A DNA stretch of 64,000 nucleotides from Margaritispora aquatica (GCA_007644065.1 VJWN01000008.1:64411-128410), one strand, 5' to 3'. Positions 35,585 to 46,808 are shown, counted from the stretch's first letter. The notes: generated by a model not told the origin, from the sequence alone. Program-made: numbers and translations.

Positions 35585-37088
35585 TCAGTATGCTAAGTAA
35601 GCAAAGCAGTTCTCTAACTCTGCAAGCTTAGCATTTACATCACACGATCCTTCTAACAAACTCGCCATCTCAACCGACTTCTCCAAAATCCACTCCCGCT
35701 GCTGCGCGTCCGGGACGAGATACGCAACCCGAAACGCAAACTCCATGGCCAGACTCCCAGCTGGGGAATGGTTTCTGCTGGACTTATACGATTGGCATAT
35801 CTGATTCGCTAACATGACATTTTCGAGTCGATAGAAGGCCGTTTCGGAATCGCATAGCAGGAGTAGAGCTGAATTTAGCAGGATCATTATCGCTGCGTAG
35901 GTGCATAGTAGGGATACTGCTTTATTGGATTTGTAGAGGAGATTGACTTGGGGAAATCCCCTAGAAGGCTCTACAGTTGTATAGAACATTTCGACATATT
36001 TTGGATTATCCCTCCACGTTTGGAAATCATGGCGGAGTAGAAGAATTTGTTCATGAAGGAAAGCGGTCCTCCTTTCAGGTAGTATCGACACTGGTCGTAG
36101 CTCCCGCACAGCAAAAAGAAGCTCTGGGAGCCGTGAGATAACAGAAAATAAGGCGCTGAAAGGTGTTTGGGCCCTTTCGCATACTATGCGCCACATGGGC
36201 AAATCCATAAAGCACCTTCGACGGAATAGAATAGACTCAATAACCTGTCACAGATGAGTATACAAAGTTTTCTAGGCCACCCCAATGAGACCTACCATGG
36301 CCCCCTGAAGGGCGTGAAACATTGCAAATGCGAAAGGTTCCTTGAATTTGTGCGGCCCGATTGCCTCGATCAGTCGAGCGGCTCCACCTGCGTGTCGAAT
36401 GGAGGCGCTGAATCCGGCACCAAGTAGCTGCTATATATTCATTAGGATCGGAATAGAATCAGGGAGTGACCACAAAAGCCCCAAACAAACCTCAATGATT
36501 CCAAGTAGCATAGTGGCACACAATGTTCCCATGGTCCTCGCCTGTCTCGAATCCGCAAGACAAAGCTGAAGCTCAGCTAGTGCCCGACCATATTTTATGC
36601 GGCTCCGAACGACACTGTCGGCTGTGGGCTTCAAATACGTCGCATGAGCGAAGCACAAGGCGTCCATGGAGAGATCACATGCAAAGCTTAAACCTACGTG
36701 TCGTGGCAAGTTACCCACGAAATAAGTCTTACTCAACGAGGCTAGACTTTTCACTGCTGGGAGGTCGGGGTTAAACGTATGGTAGAGCTCGAGGGAAAGC
36801 TTATCGGACGGAGACGCAGACAACTTAAGCAAATCGGTTTGCGTTGATGAACGCCGTGGCACGGTGGCTTTCTCTTGGAACTTGAGACCCTCGTCCATGA
36901 ACTTTAGCCGGGTCGCATATCCAGGGCATAGCAAGAAGCTTTTTGTACATCTCAGGCACGCAGGCCTCTCCTCATCGCACTAACTTGTCACTCAGCTCAG
37001 TCAGAAATGAAGAACGCGGCTGTATACGCACCTTGACCTTGCGTCGTCGACATGTTTGGCACCCGCGACTCAAAGGGACGCCAACCAT
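35585..37088 (-). CDS. Zn2Cys6 fungal transcription regulator
   Basis: Predicted 446 residues from exons 37032-37088, 36491-36979, 36296-36430 and 35585-36244. Splicing of the first two exons creates the complete binuclear zinc cluster, C-x2-C-x6-C-x6-C-x2-C-x6-C, starting GCQTCRRRK and ending CPGY, right at the N-terminus. Introns of 52, 60 and 51 bp close in phase. The middle region contains IRHAGGAARLIEAIGP, a block seen in many regulators of this class just before the helical effector region. It is divergent from the RTA1-like gene over 552 bp. That interval contains a CGG-N11-CCG site, so autoregulation and control of the neighbour are plausible. Confidence 0.9.
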
Positions 37089-37640
37089 TACTGCATCTGC
37101 GTGATACCAAGTAGAGACCGGACGGCGTGTCTTGGGTCGAAATGCCTTCCTCTCTTATTCCATTGTTGCGTCGTATATTTAAGCTCACCTCTGACATGGA
37201 TCGCAGGTGTTGTTGATCCTATCCACTTTTCGGATCGCCCCACGTAAGCGAGGTAAATGAAGGTGTCGGCACCCAGTTGTTAGCGCCGCAGCATAACACC
37301 ACTTTGGGCAAGTCTCATCTGCCTGGATGAAGATGCTAGGGAGCGGCCATGATCTACATTGCATTCGGTGTCATGCTGCGATGGGAGGCGCACGTCGCAA
37401 GAAAGTCGGAGTTTGGACCTCCGACCTGTCCACGAGTCCTTCGCTATTAAATCAAACACAGCCATATGTGATACATGTGTATACAGATCGCTAAATCTCC
37501 TCGCCTGCGTTTGATCTCGTGTTGATAACTTCTTTCTTCTGTCCCCAAACTCCACTCCACGGTTTGAAATCAATAATTCCTCGCCAACATCTCGAAATCA
37601 CCCAAAAAATAAAACAAAAACAACAAAAACATCGAGCAGA
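37089..37640. other. divergent promoter between regulator and RTA1-like gene
   Basis: 552 bp with no coding signal. It contains the CGG-N11-CCG palindrome listed separately and a CAACACAA/AAAACAAAAACAACAAAAAC tract just before the RTA1-like start, typical of a 5' leader. Confidence 0.5.
37405..37425. promoter_or_regulatory. candidate Zn2Cys6 binding site (CGG-N11-CCG)
   Basis: GTCGGAG (37405-37411) and CTCCGAC (37419-37425) are exact inverted arms. The core is CGG, 11 bases, CCG, the spacing used by Gal4-type regulators. It lies 216 bp upstream of the RTA1-like start and about 320 bp upstream of the regulator start. Recognition by the adjacent regulator is inference. Confidence 0.45.
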
Positions 37641-38641
37641 ATGTCGGCAAATTCGGATACCGATGTCAAGTACTATCATTATCTTCCTTCTTTGGCCGGC
37701 GCCTGTGTTTTTGCGGTTCTATTCGGGCTGGTGACCCTTTGGCATGCGGTCCTGATTGCCAAGCATAGGAGCTGGTATATGGTCCCTTTGCTGGTGGGCG
37801 GAATTTGTATGTGGTTGTGTTTCTTGCGACTTCAGCAAGCTTCATTCCATTCCCGTAACGTCTGCTAATATTCAACCTTGCAGTCGAACTCACTGGATAT
37901 GCCGCCCGTGGAGCATCGAATAAACAAATGCCAAACTTGACATTGGCTCCTTTCGTCATCCAAACCCTCCTTCTGCTCGTTGCTCCCGCATTCTTTGCAG
38001 CTAGTATCTACATGGTCTTGGGTCGTATCATTCTCAGTGTGGATGGAGAATCTTATAGTCTGATCCGAAAGAGATGGTTAACGAAAATTTTTGTGACAAG
38101 CGACGTGATCACTTTCTTTATCCAACTTGGTGGTACGTAAAAACAGTTATAGCCCTGGTGAGTTTGAATCTTGATTGGAATATATGCTAAAATTCATATA
38201 GGTGGTGGGTTGATGGCAAGTTCAAAAGCATCATCGGCAAAGCTTGGCTCTCATATCGTCTTAGCAGGGCTTTTGCTACAGATTATCATCTTCGGTTTCT
38301 TCGTTGTTATTGCACTAGTCTTTCATCGTCGAATGCGTGCTGTAGTAAGAACAAGATCCCCAACTCCCATCCCACTTTGGGAGAAGTATTTGTATATTTT
38401 GTACATTACTAGCGGATTCATCATGGCACGATCAATCGTGCGTGTAGCAGAGTTCATTGAGGGGTTCGAAGGGGAGATTTTCATGCACGAGGCGTTTCTC
38501 TATATTTTTGATGCTGTACCAATGCTGGCGGTAATGGTTATTTTCAATATCTGGTATCCGTCAAAAGTGTCAGTGAAGCCGAGAAAATCTGTGGTGGACA
38601 GGGAAGTAGTAGAATCAGATGTTGCGCTCTCCAACATCTAG
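37641..38641 (+). CDS. RTA1-like seven-span membrane protein
   Basis: Predicted 284 residues from exons 37641-37806, 37884-38132 and 38202-38641. RTA1-family proteins are seven-helix plasma-membrane proteins linked to lipid translocation or resistance to toxic lipids and drugs in fungi. Landmarks are FELTGYAARG, QTLLLLVAPAFFAASIYMVLG, SDVITFFIQLGGGGLMAS formed across the second junction, and RSIVRVAEFIEG followed by the FDAVPML helix, all typical of the family. The C-terminal tail is charged. It lies between the Zn2Cys6 regulator (divergent) and the FAD oxidase (same strand). Confidence 0.92.
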
Positions 38642-39062
38642 TTGTATCTACAAAGCTGGGCCGCAGATGCTATTGGGAAGCTTCAGGATTAGCAAATTCA
38701 CCGCCTGTATAGATAGTCTTGAAGTTCGACTATGAAGCTCACTATAATGCAAGTCAAGAGTGGGCTAGGCGTCCAAGTCATCATATTATGAAGTAGAACT
38801 ATTAAAGACATGTAAAACACTTATTTGTACAACCTTGTTTGGGCACGCTAAAATGCTATAAGCGTGTGGGCTAGCGCCGATCACTCCGCATAATCACAAA
38901 CAGATAGGCGAATGCCACACGAACGAACGAAAGAAAGGAAGAAAAGAGGCCGTTACAAACCACCTTAACACACGTAGAACCACGTGAACCACGTCTAGAT
39001 AGTCATTTCGAGCCAAGCTCGATGTGAAGTGCGGGTCTATCATGTCTAGGTCTTACTAGGTC

Positions 39063-39079
39063 CGGGTTTGTAAATTCCG
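39063..39079. promoter_or_regulatory. candidate Zn2Cys6 binding site (CGG-N11-CCG)
   Basis: CGG at 39063-39065 and CCG at 39077-39079 with 11 bases between. It has the same spacing as the element in the regulator/RTA1 promoter and a GTTTG in the spacer of both. It lies about 390 bp before the FAD-oxidase start. Confidence 0.4.
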
Positions 39080-39344
39080 ATTTCCCTACTCTTTGACTAC
39101 CGGCATGACCCAGTCTTTTGCAATTCTCCAGGCATAAGCAGCGTAAGTGCTGTGACGTGGCGAACGGGATCGACACAAAACCAGCCCCGTGTGCAAAGAA
39201 ACTCTACTACAGTACAGGGTTGGCTTACTACGCCTTTCTCATTCTGGATCTATGTTGCGTGCCGCAATGCTGGGATTTGTAACTAGATGAGAAGCATGAG
39301 TTACCTGTGTGCGAAAAAATTACGGTGGCTATTTTGGAAGAGGG

Positions 39345-39354
39345 TATATATAAA
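39345..39354 (+). promoter_or_regulatory. TATA box of FAD oxidase gene
   Basis: TATATATAAA 98-107 bp upstream of the start codon, the best TATA element in this interval. Confidence 0.65.
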
Positions 39355-39451
39355 CAACGAGGAATAACGTGTTCTCCTCTCATGCTACTTCATTTTCATC
39401 ACCATATTCGTTTCCTATAAGCTTGTAGTCACAGCTCAATTTTCCTCCATC

Positions 39452-41452
39452 ATGAAGATACAATTCGCAGGATCAGGACCAATTTCGCTCCTCCAAACAT
39501 TCTTGCACTTCTCGTTGATCCTCTATCCTGTTAATGCCCGGTCCAAGGGCTGCAAATCAACACCAAATGATGAATCCTGGCCCAGCCTCGCCGAATGGTC
39601 CTCCCTCAATCGAACGCTCTCTGGACGTTTATTGCATCCTTTTCCGCCTGCATACGCCTGTCACTCCTCCCACCCAGGCTCCAATGAAACTTGCGCTGAG
39701 ATCATGGCCGCGTGGAGTAACTTCACCTTCCACCAGAACAACCCAGTAAGTGTACCGTGGAATAACATGAATAACGATTCCTGTCTCCCAGACCCAGCTG
39801 CGCCATGTAGCGGGCTCGGCTATCCGGTCTATGTAGTCAACGCATCGTCGGCGCATGATGTCAAAGTCGCAGTAGACTTTGCGAGGGAGAATAATGTGAG
39901 ACTAAATGTCAAGGCGTCAGGACATGACTACCTAAAACGGCAAGTTGGTCAATTAGGGTGGTCTGCGGGATACAATTAGGCGGTGACCGAATACTGAATT
40001 GGGGAACAGATCTACGGCACCGTATTCTCTCTCAATCTGGACCAGATACATGGTCGGAGACTACGAATATCATGACAACTTCCAGCCGCAGGGCTGTTCT
40101 GTCACAATCAACACTACCGCGATTACTGCCGGTGCTGGTTCATATGTCAGTGAGATTTACCACCAGCTGAGTCTGCACAACCAAACAGCGATCGATGGGA
40201 TGGGAGGGGAAGTAACCGTAGGTGGGTACCTTACTGGTGGTGGCCATAGTCCTCTGTCACACGTGTACGGACTGGGTGCCGATCAGGTTTACCAGTTTGA
40301 GATGGTGACGCCCCGAGGACAGATAATTACTGCAAATGAGTGCCAGAATAAAGACTTGTTTTGGGCTGTGCGAGGGGTAAGTAAAAAGTCTCTCCGCACT
40401 TTTGGAAGTGATACTAACATCTCAGGGCGGCGGGGGCACATTTGGAGTCTTGACGAAAGTCACCATTCGGACGATCCCATCTCCCCCAATTGCAACATAT
40501 GATTTCACCCTCCTAGCAGAGCCGAACTCCACAGTCTACTGGGAAATTGTGACTTATTTCCTAAATCAATTTCCTACCATCGCTGCCGCAAACGTTTCGG
40601 CGTTTACTTATATCTACCCAAACATTACTGTTGCCGATCTTAAACGTCCCATGGCAATGTTTGAAGTTATCTTCGCCTTGCCCGAGCCTGAATCAGCGAG
40701 CGAGTTGGAGGACCTTTGGGCACCTTTCTGGGCTCATGTCAACGAGACGTATCCCGGCCAAACAGTTGCTCAGGCAACAGCGAACGTCTTTCCAGACCTT
40801 TACAGTATGTTTCTTACATATGCCGACTCGAGCGGAGCAGGAGTAGACAAGGTAGTAGGGTCATGGCTCTTACCCGAGAAAGTTATGACAGATGATGCTC
40901 TACATGATACGTTGGTAGAATTCGTTGGGGAATCTGGGGCGAGATTATATATGGTAGCAGGTAAGGGAGTTCGGGATGCGAGACCAAGGGGCGGCAGCAA
41001 TGCTGTAAACCCTGCTTGGAGGAAGGCGCTGATTCACGCTGGTACGTCAAGCTCCGTTACTCAGACAAGATGTGAAGCTTCTGACATTTACAGTGACTTC
41101 TTCCGACTGGACACCGCTTGATGAGACTGAGCAAGCAAGTGTCGAACACAATGTCAACCATGTCCGGACCGAGGCGTTTAGACGATTGGTTCCTAATTCA
41201 GGAGCTTATGTCAACGAGGTACGTTGCAACTCTCAGCCAGCCTACAGGCTGTTCTGTGAATAGGTGGTACTGACGAAATAGGCCTATTGGAAAGAACCCT
41301 ACTTTCAGCAAGCATTCTGGGGATCAAATTATGAACGATTGCTGCAGATCAAGAAAGCCGTTGATCCAGAAGATGTGCTTTGGTGTCGTGTATGTGTTGG
41401 GAGCGAGGGATGGGAAGAAATTGGAGCTAGTTTATGCCGAGTCGGAAAGTGA
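39452..41452 (+). CDS. secreted FAD-linked oxidase (berberine-bridge-enzyme type)
   Basis: Predicted 588 residues from exons 39452-39939, 40010-40376, 40426-41041, 41094-41218 and 41282-41452. A hydrophobic N-terminus ending near NARS looks like a signal peptide. The PCMH-type FAD domain has SGHDYLKRSTAPYSLSIWT, TAGAGSYVSEIY, VGGYLTGGGHSPLSHVYGLG and WAVRGGGGGTFGV. The C-terminus has the BBE block QQAFWGSNYERLLQIKK ... DVLWCRVCVGSEGW. These enzymes oxidise alcohols, sugars or secondary metabolites with a bound flavin. The first intron is GC-AG (CG|GCAAGT). Only that splice restores the conserved GHDYLKRS segment, since reading through hits a stop at 39977. The substrate is unknown. Confidence 0.92.
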
Positions 41453-42159
41453 AGAAAACGTTCCAAAAAGACAACAAGAACAGGTCTGTAGACTATCAAA
41501 CTAAGTTAGGGACGTAAAGTAAGTAATTTTTTTTTAAAAATAAAATAGAGGCTATATGCAAACCAATTGATTCCCTATATATTCGTGACATTGGGGTACT
41601 GTTTGGGTACTTCACAACGTATAACCCTTTGAAATTTGCCACTTGCTTCCATGCCTAATTTTCGCTTCGACCCCTTTTCGTCAATGGCAAGGCATGTGAT
41701 CACATCACGATACTGGCTCGCTTGATCTAGATGGCAAGAACTCCTTAGATATTCGAAGAGAATACATCAATTAAACTGTAGGTAGGATAAGTTTGTCGTT
41801 CCGCCTGCAATATTCAATGCTTATTGTGTTGTCTGTCACGTGCTACGCGGTATTACTAATGTGGCTAGGTGTGGCGTAGTCATTTGTCATCAATGGATCT
41901 TTCTCCTTAGTTCCACCAACTTCATGATTCTTCCAGAGGCAACGCGAATGATTAACAACATCGATTTCTCATCTTCATGATTGCGTCTTCAACAACGCCT
42001 AGCAGTGCTTCAGCATGTATAAAGACAGAGCAAGTGCTCTACAGAATTCCTTTCATCATTCCAAACGGAAACATCAGATTCACTCAGGCATCTTCTCAAG
42101 TCTTCAAAATTCCACACTTCAAAATCTCGCTTCCTCAAACAAACTCAAAAACAATCAAT
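41453..42159. other. intergenic and heat-shock promoter
   Basis: Upstream region of the small heat-shock gene. It has a CCCCT stress element at 41671-41675, a heat-shock-element-like site at 41921-41938 and TATAAAG at 42018-42024. An open frame in phase with the gene begins at 41977, but it overlaps the TATA box, so it is treated as leader. Confidence 0.55.
41921..41938. promoter_or_regulatory. heat-shock-element-like site
   Basis: TTC-at-GAT-tc-TTC-ca-GAG: four alternating TTC/GAA units at exact 5-bp spacing, with one mismatch in each GAA unit. It sits about 80 bp before the TATAAAG box of an Hsp20-family gene. Confidence 0.5.
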
Positions 42160-42795
42160 ATGCCTTTCTTCCCTCAACACGCCCTCTTCCCAGAGGCTCA
42201 ACTCTATCAAATCCTCGCCTCTCTCGATGACTCGCAGCCAAAGCAGGCTTGCCAGCCCCGTCGCAGACCTACACCAACATTCAACCCCAAGTTTGACATC
42301 GCAGAGGTTGATGCAGCTTATGAGCTGTACGGAGAACTTCCAGGCATCGAGCAGAAGGACATCGAGATCGAGTTCACTGATGCGCAAACCATCGTCATCA
42401 AGGGCAAGACTGAGCGCACTCAGCCACAGGTCGCTCAGGCTCAACCCGAGCAAGTGAAGGAAAAGGAAGTCGACACCTCATCCGAGAAGAGCCACGCTGC
42501 TACTGTTGAAGATGAATACGACGAGGCCGACACCCCTCTCGATACACCAGCCTCTACTGCCTCAACTACCACTGCTACCAACGAGCAGGCACCAGCACCA
42601 GTAGCCGAGGCACAGCAGGCCCCAAAGCCCAAGTTCTGGGTCACCGAGCGCAAGGTTGGGGAGTTCGCAAGGAGCTTCTCATTTGCGCAGAGAATCGAGC
42701 ATGATGGCGTTCAGGCCAGCCTGAAGAATGGTATCCTCAGGGTTGTGGTACCAAAGTCGCAGAAGAGTGGAAAGGTTGTTGTTAGTGTCTTTTAA
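42160..42795 (+). CDS. Hsp30-type small heat-shock protein (alpha-crystallin domain)
   Basis: Intronless, 211-residue ATP-independent chaperone. The alpha-crystallin domain starts at FNPKFDIAEVDAAYELYGELPG and IEIEFTDAQTIVIKGKTE. It is then interrupted by about 75 residues rich in Glu, Ala, Thr and Pro, and resumes as KFWVTERKVGEFARSFSF ... ASLKNGILRVVVPK. Such an insertion is a known trait of the Neurospora/Aspergillus Hsp30 group. The ATG at 42160 gives the usual MPFF-type start; earlier in-frame ATGs lie in the TATA/leader region. Heat and stress induction is suggested by the upstream sites. Confidence 0.93.
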   Translation: MPFFPQHALFPEAQLYQILASLDDSQPKQACQPRRRPTPTFNPKFDIAEVDAAYELYGELPGIEQKDIEIEFTDAQTIVIKGKTERTQPQVAQAQPEQVKEKEVDTSSEKSHAATVEDEYDEADTPLDTPASTASTTTATNEQAPAPVAEAQQAPKPKFWVTERKVGEFARSFSFAQRIEHDGVQASLKNGILRVVVPKSQKSGKVVVSVF

Positions 42796-43215
42796 GACCT
42801 CCTTTCTTGGGCTTCTGGGCGCATTTCTGACGGATCGCATGGGGGTTTGATTTTACATGCATTGCATGGAGTTTTGGATTTATATATGAGCATAATATAA
42901 CGGCCGACAATGCAAGCTTCTCATCAAAAAATTGATCTGACAAATTACTGAAATGTGACATCTCTTGACCTTCCTTTTACATTCGCTTCTTTGCTTACAT
43001 GCATTCTCCATTCATATTCATAAAGTAACTGTCAACTGGAAATATATCTTGATCACAGTAAGCCCATACATTATCTTCCTAATATTGCATACAATCATTG
43101 GTCACACTGGTCAGCTCACGACCTAACACAAGCCCACCACCCATCCCTGTATCATACGCACCTCCCCATTACCACAACTCTTCTTCATAGACCTAACAAG
43201 CAGATCTATAATGAA
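42796..43215. other. intergenic
   Basis: 3' flanks of the small heat-shock gene and of the U2 RNA gene, which converge here. No coding signal was seen. Confidence 0.4.
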
Positions 43216-43417
43216 AAGTTCGCATCGCCTGGAAGCAGTGTAATACCAGGGACACGTTGGAAGTTTAGACATACGCAAGCACAGCGGTCTCGTCTCCCAA
43301 GAATACAAAAATAGTAAATCCTTGAAAAGGTTGCAAACGCGTGGAATGCAGCGCCAGGGATTAAGCTGGGCAGAACAGATACTACACTTGATCTAAGCCA
43401 AAGGCCAAAAAGAAGAT
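43216..43417 (-). ncRNA. U2: U2 spliceosomal snRNA
   Basis: On the minus strand the RNA begins AUCUUCUUUUUGGCCUUUGG and continues with the near-universal CUUAGAUCAAGUGUAGUAUC. This includes the branch-site-pairing GUAGUA at 43380-43385. An Sm site AUUUUUG lies at 43306-43312. The 3' stem-loop IV has the conserved CCUGGUAUUACACUGCUUCC followed by AGG (43228-43250). A TATATAAAG box lies 36-44 bp upstream (43452-43460). The 5' and 3' ends are approximate, giving about 200 nt. Compared with most U2 RNAs, stem I reads UUUUUGGCC where CUCGGCC is common. No coding feature competes for this stretch. Confidence 0.94.
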
Positions 43418-44196
43418 AGGGAGGAACTTTTTGAAGGGAAGAGAGAGAGGACTTTATATACTTTTGGGAAGGGGATAGGGGTTCTAGGCAACAATGAGAG
43501 GGTGATTCATTTTGGTGGCGAGAATGCTGCCTGTTGGAGGCAGACATTGATATTTGGAGCAAACAGAAACCAACAAGAGCAAAATGCCTTACACATGACT
43601 AGGCGATCTCTTTGATCAAAGACGCAGTCTCAATGGTCGGTTTACAGCTCCAAGATGATCTATTTGAGGATTCGCGAGGTTGTATATCTCTGGTAGATGT
43701 TACGACAATCGGTGTTCGACGATAACCTGAAAATCCGAATATTTTGCTGTTCTCTTGTAGGTTATGTAGATATTTGAATGAAATGGGTAGATCTTGGAAG
43801 TGGATTCCTTGACGTGTTTCACTTAGAGACATCGGGAGTTTGCCAAGTGTGTTCTAGTCATGTGATCTGACAACAACGACATCTCAAAATAGGCCGAGCT
43901 GAACAACAGAGATTTCGTGTACAAACCAGCCTGGTGCTAAACAAAAACGATAAGATATTGTCATTCGTTACCTCACATTGTAATAAGCGAGGAGTAGCAT
44001 ACTTTCCAACGCAGAGACAGGCATCTATCTATTGCATAAGACAACAACATATCAGTCCGAACGAAAATCTCGGCATCAACACCCGGCCGGCCGACGAACC
44101 TGTACAAGAGTACATTACCTTCTCAACTCATCAATTTTCTATCTCCGGGTCTGATATTAGCAAGCTTTGGGGGCATCAGGAGAAACTCGGTGTATT
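43418..44196. other. intergenic, divergent promoter of U2 and Vps62
   Basis: Contains the U2 TATA box and a TCATGTGA octamer at 43858-43865. An open stretch at 43599-43832 (-) has no recognisable features. Confidence 0.4.
43452..43460 (-). promoter_or_regulatory. TATA box of U2 snRNA gene
   Basis: TATATAAAG on the minus strand, about 40 bp before the predicted first U2 nucleotide. Confidence 0.6.
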
Positions 44197-45660
44197 ATGA
44201 GCGCCAATACAAATCTGGACATCGAGCTTGATGACCACGAAGACGACGCGTTTCTCCCTAACGGCAATGGTGCATCTCAGAAAAGGAGAAATGAGAGAGA
44301 GAACTTCATAGTTCGATACATTCCTCATCCGATACAGCAGTTCTTCAGGACTCTGTCGACTATCAAGGTGCGATATTCATTCAAACGAGAGAAGACACGG
44401 AGGAGCAAAATCGACGAGAGCTAATCACGTGCGCAGCTTGTGATATTACTCCTTGCAACATTTCTTGTTCTTCTAGGCCTGGTGACCTATTGGAATAAGC
44501 TTTCAAGACGGTTTGTAGCAGTCGCAATACCACTGGAGTCTATAGCTCTGTCTCAAGAGGTAGCGAAGAATTTGTCTGGCACTGCTATCCGAGACTTTGT
44601 CCTTCCTTATGGTCAGCACCCTCAATCTTTCTAACTGCACCTGCTAATAAATGCAGCGCCGTTGGTATTCCTTGACAAAGAAGACAACTATTTCCCAAGC
44701 GATCTCGGAGCGCATATCGCAAATACACACCCAACTATCAACTTCACAACTATTGCTGGAGCGCCCAAAAACCTCACCCTAGATACTCTAGATGCACTCA
44801 ACGAGCTCGGTGGCGAGAATGTGTACCTTACTTCGAACTCACTACTTTTAGAATTCCCCAAGTTTATGAATGGGCAGAAGCCTAATCCGAAGACTCTTCA
44901 AACTGAGGGCGCAATCAGCTGTGCTGTGATTGTTGTCGAGAAGGGAAATGGGATTGTGGATGCGTTTTACATGTACTTCTATTCTTTCAATGATGGACCG
45001 AGGGCTTTGGGCCACCAGGCTGGGAATCATCTGGGTGATTGGTCAGTGTCCTAGAAACAGCTATCAGAGAACCAGTTCATGCTAACCTGAGAACAGGGAA
45101 CACACCATGATTCGGTTCAGCAGTGGTGTGCCGCAAGCAGTCTGGTTCTCACAACACGATTACGGCCTAGCACTGAGCTACGAAGCTGTACACAAGATCG
45201 GCAAGAGACCCGTAGTTTTTAGTGCGAGAGGGTCGCACGCCAATTACCCAACTGGAGATTCCCATGACCTCGCGAAAGACAGTTCGTCACCCCTTCCCAT
45301 TTACTCACCCAAATCTCACGCTAACATGTCCTAGACGCTGAAATACCTAAGCACATTGTCTATGAGCACACATCTCAAGGCCACCTTTGGGATCCCACGC
45401 TCTCGGCATACTACTATACCTACTCGCCCACCACGATGGTATTCACGCCTGCTGTAGCTAGCATGCCAACCTCGTGGCTGTATTTTGAGGGAAAGTGGGG
45501 TGACGATCAGTACCCCGATGAGACGAAGGGTCAGTCTGAATTTCATGGCTTTCGGAAATGGACCGCGGGCCCGCAGGGACCATTGTTTAAGTTCTTAGAT
45601 CGGAAGGATGTTTGTTGGACGAGTGAGAGGGAGTGTGTGATTAAGACTACGATAGATTAG
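44197..45660 (+). CDS. VPS62: Vps62-type vacuolar protein sorting protein (DUF946)
   Basis: Predicted 413 residues from exons 44197-44367, 44437-44611, 44657-45041, 45097-45281 and 45335-45660, all in phase. Yeast Vps62 was found through cytosol-to-vacuole protein targeting; its biochemical role is unclear. A single membrane span (LVILLLATFLVLLGLVTYW) near residues 58-76 follows an acidic and basic N-terminus. The luminal core then shows APLVFLDKEDNYFPSDLGAH, MYFYSFNDGPRALGHQAGNH, LGDWEHTMIRF and FSARGSHANYPTGD, diagnostic of the family. The last exon ends in CWTSERECVIK with two cysteines. Confidence 0.92.
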
Positions 45661-46808
45661 GTGGGATAGAGGTACGATAGACTGTACATATGGTAGATTG
45701 GTTGGTAGAGAGGGCGTTGTTATAGATGGTTGGCCACGCCATGATTAATTTTGTGTTCTTGTTACATTCCTCATGCTTTGCGATTTTTGGTTGTTGAGAT
45801 CAGCTAGTGCTGCATTCTTTATTCGTGCGAGCACTTTTGTTTGGTTTATTTGCATGTCTGCTACAATTTCTGTATTTTTCATGTATCAGGTCTATTTTGC
45901 TACAATTTCAGACACATCATATCTCTGAGAGAACAGCCGCTCTAGTATGCCAACCTTGATCTTCTTTACAGAAACACATAGAAGTCTTTGCTTCAGATTT
46001 GACTTGCACCAATCACTTAATAGAAGTTCTGTTTGTGTGATTCAATTGCTTGGTTGGATATCATATCAGCTGATGCTTCACTTGATCGTCATGTGACGAA
46101 GCTCATCCATTTGCTCCCGTCTGTTGCCTACACTACGGAGTCTATTTTCGTCAGTATTTCTACAGCGCACGGGAGGAATAGCAATCTACTCACTTAAGGA
46201 GGCCATAAAGATTCCACCACGAGGACAATCCTCCAGCAAGTGTGAAGGCTGAGCAGCCACTATGGCTCAGCCTTCCCCGGAGCCATACAGAGCCATACAG
46301 AGCACACCCAGTCACACTTTCATCCTCTATTCCACCACAAGGCTGTTATTTCCGAAATAAATGTCATGAGTCTATCTCATTCGCTCCTACGAGCTAATTT
46401 TAGGGATAAAATGTCTCGTGTACATTATTGGCTATGTTTTCCGAAAGCGTGCAGTATGGGAATGGATTACCCGTGAACAAACGAGCATCGGAGTTAATGA
46501 CTCCTTTCAGCTTCCTCAGTTTAACACACAGCTAGTTGGTTCGAGTCAATGATTAGAGTAAAAACTTTCGGCATGATGGAATTAGGGTTGTCTGTTGGCT
46601 TTGAAGGCGTCAAGGCAGTGCTTGTTTTGTTGCGCAAGAATGCCTTGCACTTTCGGATCGGGTGTGGAGAGTGTAGGCAAACAATATAGATTGAAACCTG
46701 GGAGGGTATTATATATTGTGTTGAAGTCGCCTTGGCTTCCAAGTAAGTTGTTGAGCTAAGCTTCAAGATCTCATTGTCTAGTTCGCTTGGCTCGGGGTCA
46801 TAAGCAAA
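45661..46808. other. intergenic, 1.1 kb
   Basis: No gene recognised. It contains a TCATGTGA octamer at 46089-46096 and a perfect two-unit tandem repeat AGCCATACAG at 46281-46300. Confidence 0.45.

Larger units (their letters stand above)
38642..39451. other. intergenic, promoter of FAD oxidase
   Basis: Contains a CGG-N11-CCG element (39063-39079) and a strong TATA box (39345-39354), listed separately, plus a GAACGAACGAAAGAAAGGAAG purine tract near 38925. No coding signal was seen. Confidence 0.5.

Noticed and set aside
41977..42159. 61-codon N-terminal extension of the small heat-shock protein
   Set aside because: It overlaps the TATAAAG box and is not conserved-looking; the MPFF start fits the family.
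46530..46560. tRNA-like T-arm GGTTCGAGTC
   Set aside because: No D-arm or anticodon stem upstream and no closing acceptor stem.
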